This document shows positions 57,627 through 64,000 of a DNA stretch of 64,000 nt, in pieces; the first letter of the stretch is position 1; every line of letters begins with the position of its first letter. A program made the position numbers and the translations under genes. Location of the stretch: NCBI GenBank assembly GCA_029255685.2, contig CM055312.2, positions 28,118,203-28,182,202 of the forward strand, in the 5' to 3' direction. Below the pieces are notes generated by a model, which searched no databases, had not been told where the DNA came from, and was given only the letters and a program-made list of their open reading frames with translations. This stretch comes from Silene conica (taxonomy: Eukaryota; Streptophyta; Magnoliopsida; Caryophyllales; Caryophyllaceae).

Positions 57627-58262
57627 TAGGGTGAGCAAAACGGGATACTCGCTCCAGTTTTGAAATTTGGATCGGATATTCAGTTTTAAAAATATGATTT
57701 TTGGCGATTTACATCCAGATCCGAATATTTGGATATCCAAAAATTCGGAATACAAAAATCCGGATATCCAGGTTCGGAAACCGGATTATATTCGGTTTTA
57801 AATGCATAGTAAAAAATTAACAAATGGTCCGGTGCAGGATGAATCATTCAAAAATTATCACTAAAAGAAATTTATTCTTCGACTAATGAGTATATTTTGT
57901 GCTCTAAAACCAAACAATGAAAAAAAAAAAAATATGTATAATGAATATGGAATTCTATTGTCACACTTCTCGATTATGTTTATAACAATAACAATCAATA
58001 TGTATACAACAACTCAAAACATAATGGTAAAATGTTTTGGGTTTTTGGTTTTTCTTTTTTTTTTATTAATTTTTATGATTTGGATCGGATACGGATATTT
58101 CATTTTAAGAAAATCATAATCCACATCCAACTCTTATTATTCGGAAAAACCAGATCGGATATCCAATTTGAATGATATCCATATATTCGGATTATTTTTT
58201 CGAATGTCGAATCAGATTCGGAAAAAAAAATTCGTATCGGATTTTGTTTTTGCTCAGGCCTA
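57627..58262. mobile_element. hAT-like non-autonomous element
   Basis: Terminal repeats TAGGGTGAGCAAAA (left) and, reversed on the right, TAGGCCTGAGCAAAA. The interior is AT-rich and full of GGATATCC/CGGATATT-like inverted motifs. The 8-bp flanks GTATAACT and GCATAACG agree at six of eight bases, as expected for an aged hAT duplication. No transposase is present. Confidence 0.65.
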
Positions 58263-58317
58263 GCATAACGTAGTCCATTGGTTTTACACTAGTAGAAAAA
58301 CATCAATTTGCTGCTCT

Positions 58318-58470
58318 TCATTTGAGGCGTTTTTACCAAAACGCAGCAAATAAATATTGAATTTAATTTTTTTTTTTTAAAAAGAGAATGCTATATGAGG
58401 CGTCAAGCAAAAAAAAACGCCGCAAATGTAACTATATGAGGCGTTTTACTTAAAACGCAGCAAATAAACT
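58318..58470. repeat. CACTA-2 left subterminal repeats
   Basis: Three GAGGCG(T)TTT...AACGC(A/C)GCAAAT units, partly palindromic, that match the repeats at the other end of the element. Confidence 0.8.
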
Positions 58471-58489
58471 TACCCTAAATAATAAACAA

Positions 58490-58661
58490 AAGAAGAAAAC
58501 TCATTATACTTCGCCATCCCTCATCCCTCGTCAAAGATACCAACACCAAATACTCTCTCCATCATCCCTCGCTGTCGACCACCTTCCACAGCGCACCACG
58601 ACGAGCCATTATTCTTGCAACTTCCGTGCTCCGTTGTTTTCTCCTCTTTCCTCCTCAGGTT
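58490..58661 (+). promoter_or_regulatory. Leader-like segment with a possible splice donor
   Basis: A C/T-rich stretch with CCATCCCTCATCCCTCG and GCTCCGTTGTTTTCTCC, ending TCCTCAG followed by GTTTGTACCC. It looks like the 5' untranslated exon of a plant gene and its first intron. It could drive or lead a transcript of the captured fragments. No coding sequence is recognised between here and 59992. Confidence 0.4.
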
Positions 58662-59992
58662 TGTACCCTAATTTTGTTCCTCAATTCAGATATATACTTA
58701 TTGTTTTATTTCAATTGAAAGTTTTGAGTTTTGATCTTTGAGTTTGAAATGTTGGTGTATTAAATTAGGGTTTATTTCAATTGAAACTTCATATTGTTGA
58801 GCCATGGTGTGTTTCCTAGTCTGATGACATCTCATGTTTCATAATTTGTGAATTTGATGATTTTGTGGCATTGGTTCGTAAATTGTGGCATTGGTTCGTA
58901 AATTAAATTATTAGATCTATTAAGGCCTTATTCCAGAAAGTTGTTATTTTTTGTAGTATTTATTTGGTCAAAACCCACAAGTCTCCTGTTAGCATAAATT
59001 TTCATTAATGGTGTTGCTGGTTACAACTATGCAGTTAATGTTAATGTTAATGTTGTTGTAATGAGCACTGGTAAGTTGCAACATAAAAGCGTTGAAAGAG
59101 TATAGAAGGTAATTTCTACATTTGTGCCTTTATTCATCCTTTTTCCCTATCTGGATATCATCAATGAGCTTTGAAAAACCATGTACCCTTTGCTTGTAGC
59201 CTCCTTTCTATTGTTTGTGAAACCCACTGTCCTTGACGATGTCATTTAACCCCCAAGGACATTGATGGCGAAACTGTTTACAAGTAATCCATTCAAGGAC
59301 ACGTCTATTTTGTCCCTCATCAGTCATCAATCTAGTAACAACACTTTTAATTGTTTGGATTATCATGCTGCAGAGTGCAGAGTCATGCTCCTGCTACTTA
59401 ATTGTGTTGCTTGACAGTGGCCTATTAATAGCTTTCTCTAGTAATGTTCTTGCTAATAAGGCTTAGGAACCCTTTCTAGTTATGGCCTTATGGGTCATTT
59501 GACTATGGCCAACTCCAGGGAGTGCGAGTTGGAGCTTCTTTGTAAGCATTCTGCAAATGATAATGATATTTAAGAGGCTGCTTACAAGTGGCCAACTTCA
59601 GGGAGTGCGAGTTAGAGCTTCTTTATAAGCAGCACCATTAATGAAAGAACTAATATATATACACACATATATAAGTCTTTGATTTGGGTTTTTTGAAGAT
59701 TGTCTTGTTTGGACTTGGTTACATGTGTTGTCAATATGTTTAGCTGAGTGAATAGGCAATATTGGTCAATTTTTTTTTGACTGGCCTAGTAAAAATTCAT
59801 GGTTGTATTGAGCATCTGGTTAAAAATAAAATCATGCTCTTCTTGGGGACAATTGGAAACAGATTCACTTGTTTTGTGAGGTATCTTTTGCCAATCTAGT
59901 TGCGAGGATGTTTGTACCTTCCTCATATGTGCGTCTTTATTTATCCATCATTTTTGGGTATTGCTTTATAATCAAATTTGTGTTTTGTACAG
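58662..59992. other. CACTA-2 interior without recognised genes
   Basis: AT-rich, intron-like sequence. A diverged direct repeat is present: TGGCCAACTCCAGGGAGTGC at about 59505 and TGGCCAACTTCAGGGAGTGC at about 59588, together with their downstream 25 bp. Confidence 0.6.
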
Positions 59993-60116
59993 TGTCAGTG
60001 GAGGAGGCACATAGCCCGCCGAAAGTACTTAAGAATGAGGAAGGCTGCTATTGCTACATAATGTGCTTGGCGTGTGAAATTAGCAAGAAGAGAATTGAGA
60101 AACCTTAAAGTGGTGA
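59993..60116 (+). pseudogene. Captured fragment of a class XI myosin (IQ region)
   Basis: After an acceptor-like TTTTGTACAG, one frame reads QWRRHIARRKYLRMRKAAIA, a TAA stop, then CAWRVKLARRELRNLK. This matches the last two IQ motifs of plant class XI myosins, where the segment normally reads KAAI..TQCAWR with Gln at the stop (CAA changed to TAA). IQ motifs bind calmodulin-like light chains on the myosin neck. Only about 40 residues are present, far from a whole gene, and one codon is a stop, so it is a captured non-functional fragment. The match is from family knowledge and has not been searched. Confidence 0.75.
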
Positions 60117-60259
60117 TATTATTGATAACTACCATCTTTTTTTGTTGATTTGTCACATGTGTGATCTTAGATTTCTTGGTCTTAGATTTGCTATTTTTTT
60201 TTCATACGCATTGATGAATACCTCGTCTCGCTCTCTTTAAGTATGTTGGTAAATTGTAA

Positions 60260-61859
<1,600 letters not shown>

Positions 61860-62080
61860 GGCCTATTTGTGGCGTTTTTTTCAAAAAACGCCTCAAATAG
61901 AGGTACTATTTGCGGCGTTTTTTTAGAAAAACGCCTCAAATAGAGCCTCTATTTGCGGTGTTTTTTACAAAAACGCCTCAAATAGCTTTCTAATTGCGGC
62001 GTTTTTTTTTCGCCACAAATAGCTTTTTCTATTTCCGGCCCCCTTATTTGCTGCTACTGCTAAAACACCGCAAATGGGCC
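61860..62080. repeat. CACTA-2 right subterminal repeats
   Basis: Four to five units that pair TTTGCGGCGTTTTTT with AAAAACGCCTCAAATAG, each able to fold on itself, ending near ACACCGCAAATGGGCC. Confidence 0.9.
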
Positions 62081-62155
62081 TTAATATGACTGTAACACCC
62101 CCGTTTATTTAAGGGCCTGTACTAGGACTCCTCAGATAAATAAAGGTGTTACCAT

Positions 62156-62169
62156 CTCGGTTTCCCGAG
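62156..62169 (-). promoter_or_regulatory. Conserved LTR stem-loop, copy 6
   Basis: On the minus strand CTCGG-GAAA-CCGAG followed by ATGGTAACA, as in Tekay-1. Confidence 0.6.
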
Positions 62170-62469
62170 GTAGTAGATACAAAGGAAAGATAAACAGTAC
62201 TTTAATTAAAATTAAAAACATAACTTGTTCTTACAACTGTATCCAAAGGTCTTAACAAAATAAATGAAGTACAACTCATGCTAAACTGACTAAGGTGATC
62301 TAGACTCTAGTCTGGTCCGGATCCAAGCTCTTTCTCCCATAGCTCCCCCTTAGTCTCAGCCACCTGTCAATCTGCTCCCCAATAAATTGGTTCATCACAG
62401 GTGATCACGAATACACAGGGTCAACCACGAGGTTGAGTAGGGAAAAGAATAAATATAACAATATAATAA

Positions 62470-62605
62470 ACTCCGCACCGATCCAACGCCAAATAAACTC
62501 CGCACCGATCCAACGCCATATATACTCCGCACCGATCCAACACCATATATACTCCGCACCGATCCAACACCAAATATACTCCGCACCGATCTAACACCAT
62601 ATCAC
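62470..62605 (-). repeat. 27-bp minisatellite in the minus-strand LTR
   Basis: Five copies of a unit containing ACTCCGCACCGATCCAAC, exactly 27 bp apart. Read on the minus strand the core is GGTGCGGAGT, the counterpart of GGTGCGGAGATAA in the other LTRs. Confidence 0.93.
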
Positions 62606-63077
62606 AAGACCCAATATATATTCACATCGTAACAATATCTCAGAATAATATAGATAACACAATATAACGATCACATGATATTATATCACAAACATGCTTA
62701 ATAACAAATAAGAACAGTTTACACATCATCATATACCGGTATTTTCCTCTACCTGGAATAGCAAGTAACGCAGATAAACCCGAGGCTTGTTTAGAAATGT
62801 TCCACGCGAAACCCGCTACCTAAACAAATATTATTTAATTAATAAACACCCTAATACTCGTAATACGTGTACACATTCTATTTATAGAAACTTCCTATAT
62901 TTAGAAAGCTTCCCAACAACCGAGGTTACCCAAAATAGCAACTTTCTAAATATAGTAACTTCTAAAAATAGTAACTTCCAAAAATAGATGCTTTGGTTTT
63001 GAAATTCAAATTAATTTCAAAATACTCATTAAAACCATGTCAAAACTTTCCTATAATAAAATATATACTCATAATAA

Positions 63078-63099
63078 CATAGATAATAATAATAATGAC

Positions 63100-63158
<59 letters not shown>
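63078..63158. repeat. TAA microsatellite in the minus-strand LTR
   Basis: About 80 bp of (TAA)n interrupted once by TGACAA, at the place where the other LTRs carry ATT runs. Confidence 0.94.
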
Positions 63159-63160
<2 letters not shown>

Positions 63161-64000
63161 TGAGGAAAAGCTTAGAAGGACTCGAAAAACCCAGCCCCCT
63201 CTAATCGACATAAACCCGCGACAACCACCATAGACCACCTACTCGAACACCGGTACCCACCACCACTCAACACCACCGACCACCATCTACCACTACAACA
63301 CAACCACACCTCCCGTCACCTGCCGACAACCCCAACCAAGGCTGCTGAACTCAGACCAGACCCACACCCGTAACCCAGACTCCCCTGAACAGACCCGACA
63401 TCGACGACCGTTACCACCGCTAGAACTAACCACGACTACCACCAAACGCCTCCTCCGACACTCCCTGTAACCACGGTGGTGTTACTGTATTGACCTCTCC
63501 CGAGTCGCCAGTAACACCACCCCCAAACCACTGCCCGATAGAGACACCAGCAACCTCCTGTGAACCATGTTGTGAACGTAACAAACAGACCATTAAAACC
63601 CCACCGTCGACGACACCACAAGCAACCTAGCCTACTGACACTAACCCCCATTACACGGCCCTGACTACAAGCAACACTACCATGCCAAACACACCCACCG
63701 ACCGCAACCCTAAACCCTTCGAACACAAAACCAACACAAGAAGTACAACACAACTAAAAACGAACACAGACCCCAAAACACGTACCTGAGTTCTGACCAG
63801 AATCGAATGGTGTTAGGCACGGTGGATCTAGTCGTGAGCACTCTCTCTCCTTCCCGTGTGGTGGTGGCAGCAAGTCTAGGGTTTTGTTTTTATGAAGATA
63901 GCTCAGAAAATAGGAGTATAAACTCCTCTTATATAGCGGCAGGGGTGAGGATGAGTGTTAGAACCGTGTAGGGTTTTAGTGTGTGTCGTGGGCTGTGGTG

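Larger units (their letters stand above)
62091..64000 (-). mobile_element. Tekay-like LTR on the minus strand, running off the window
   Basis: On the minus strand it ends GGGGGTGTTACA at 62091, and its interior lines up with the LTRs at 21, 9819 and 17511: stem-loop, 27-bp minisatellite, ATT microsatellite and GT-rich 5' half. It interrupts the CACTA-2 right end. The sequence beyond 62091 is not a primer binding site, so this is either the 3' LTR of an element to the right or a solo LTR. Its 5' end is outside the window. Confidence 0.88.

Noticed and set aside
60001..60108. A small frame EEAHSPPKVLKNEEG in the CACTA element as a gene
   Set aside because: It is the wrong frame; the neighbouring frame gives the myosin IQ match.

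Overview
This window is nuclear DNA of a flowering plant with a large, repeat-rich genome. The signs are spliced genes with GT-AG introns, Ty3/gypsy elements of the Tekay and Athila clades, two CACTA transposons, a Helitron, Stowaway-like MITEs and a plant L1-type LINE. The style of the LTR families suggests a eudicot of the Caryophyllales, perhaps Caryophyllaceae; that is an inference and was not tested.

Positions 1-40289 are almost entirely nested transposons. A Tekay-like 3' LTR (21-2399) interrupts a minus-strand CACTA element (2400-8624) that carries a TNP2-type transposase with two lesions and a spliced second gene. The CACTA element sits in the 5' LTR of an Athila-like element (Athila-A, gag from 8816). 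Athila-A is split by a complete Tekay chromovirus (9819-19839, target duplication CGCGC), and its pol resumes at 19845. Athila-A ends at 24222 against a minus-strand LTR (24223-36225), which is itself split by a complete but internally deleted Athila derivative (Athila-B, 25359-33754, target duplication TGACA). A minus-strand Athila-like fragment (36226-38456) and another gypsy 3' LTR (38523-40289) complete the stack.

Positions 40290-58286 hold the two host genes that look intact. The first is a seven-exon SAM-dependent lysine methyltransferase of the EFM4/METTL10 type (42499-48231, plus strand, 342 residues). The second is a two-exon P-class pentatricopeptide repeat protein with a likely mitochondrial presequence (57327-55430, minus strand, 526 residues). 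A non-autonomous Helitron lies about 1 kb upstream of the methyltransferase. A decayed, 5'-truncated L1-type LINE (about 49484-55303) lies between the two genes and ends 126 bp from the PPR stop codon. Small MITE and hAT-like elements occur in an intron and near the PPR gene's 5' end.

Positions 58287-62090 are a second CACTA element. It has no visible transposase but carries intron-containing fragments of two unrelated host genes in one orientation: the IQ region of a class XI myosin, and four exons of a RuvB-like 1 (TIP49/pontin) ATPase including Walker A and Walker B. A minus-strand Tekay-like LTR (62091 to beyond the window end) interrupts its right end.

The points most worth following are the double gene capture in the second CACTA element, a stem-loop kept near the 3' end of six LTR copies despite loop changes, a module of paired hairpins present in inverted orientation in the LTRs and interior of Athila-B, and repeated arrays of TCGA palindromes in otherwise different retroelements. 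No viral or toxin genes were seen, apart from ordinary retrotransposon genes.
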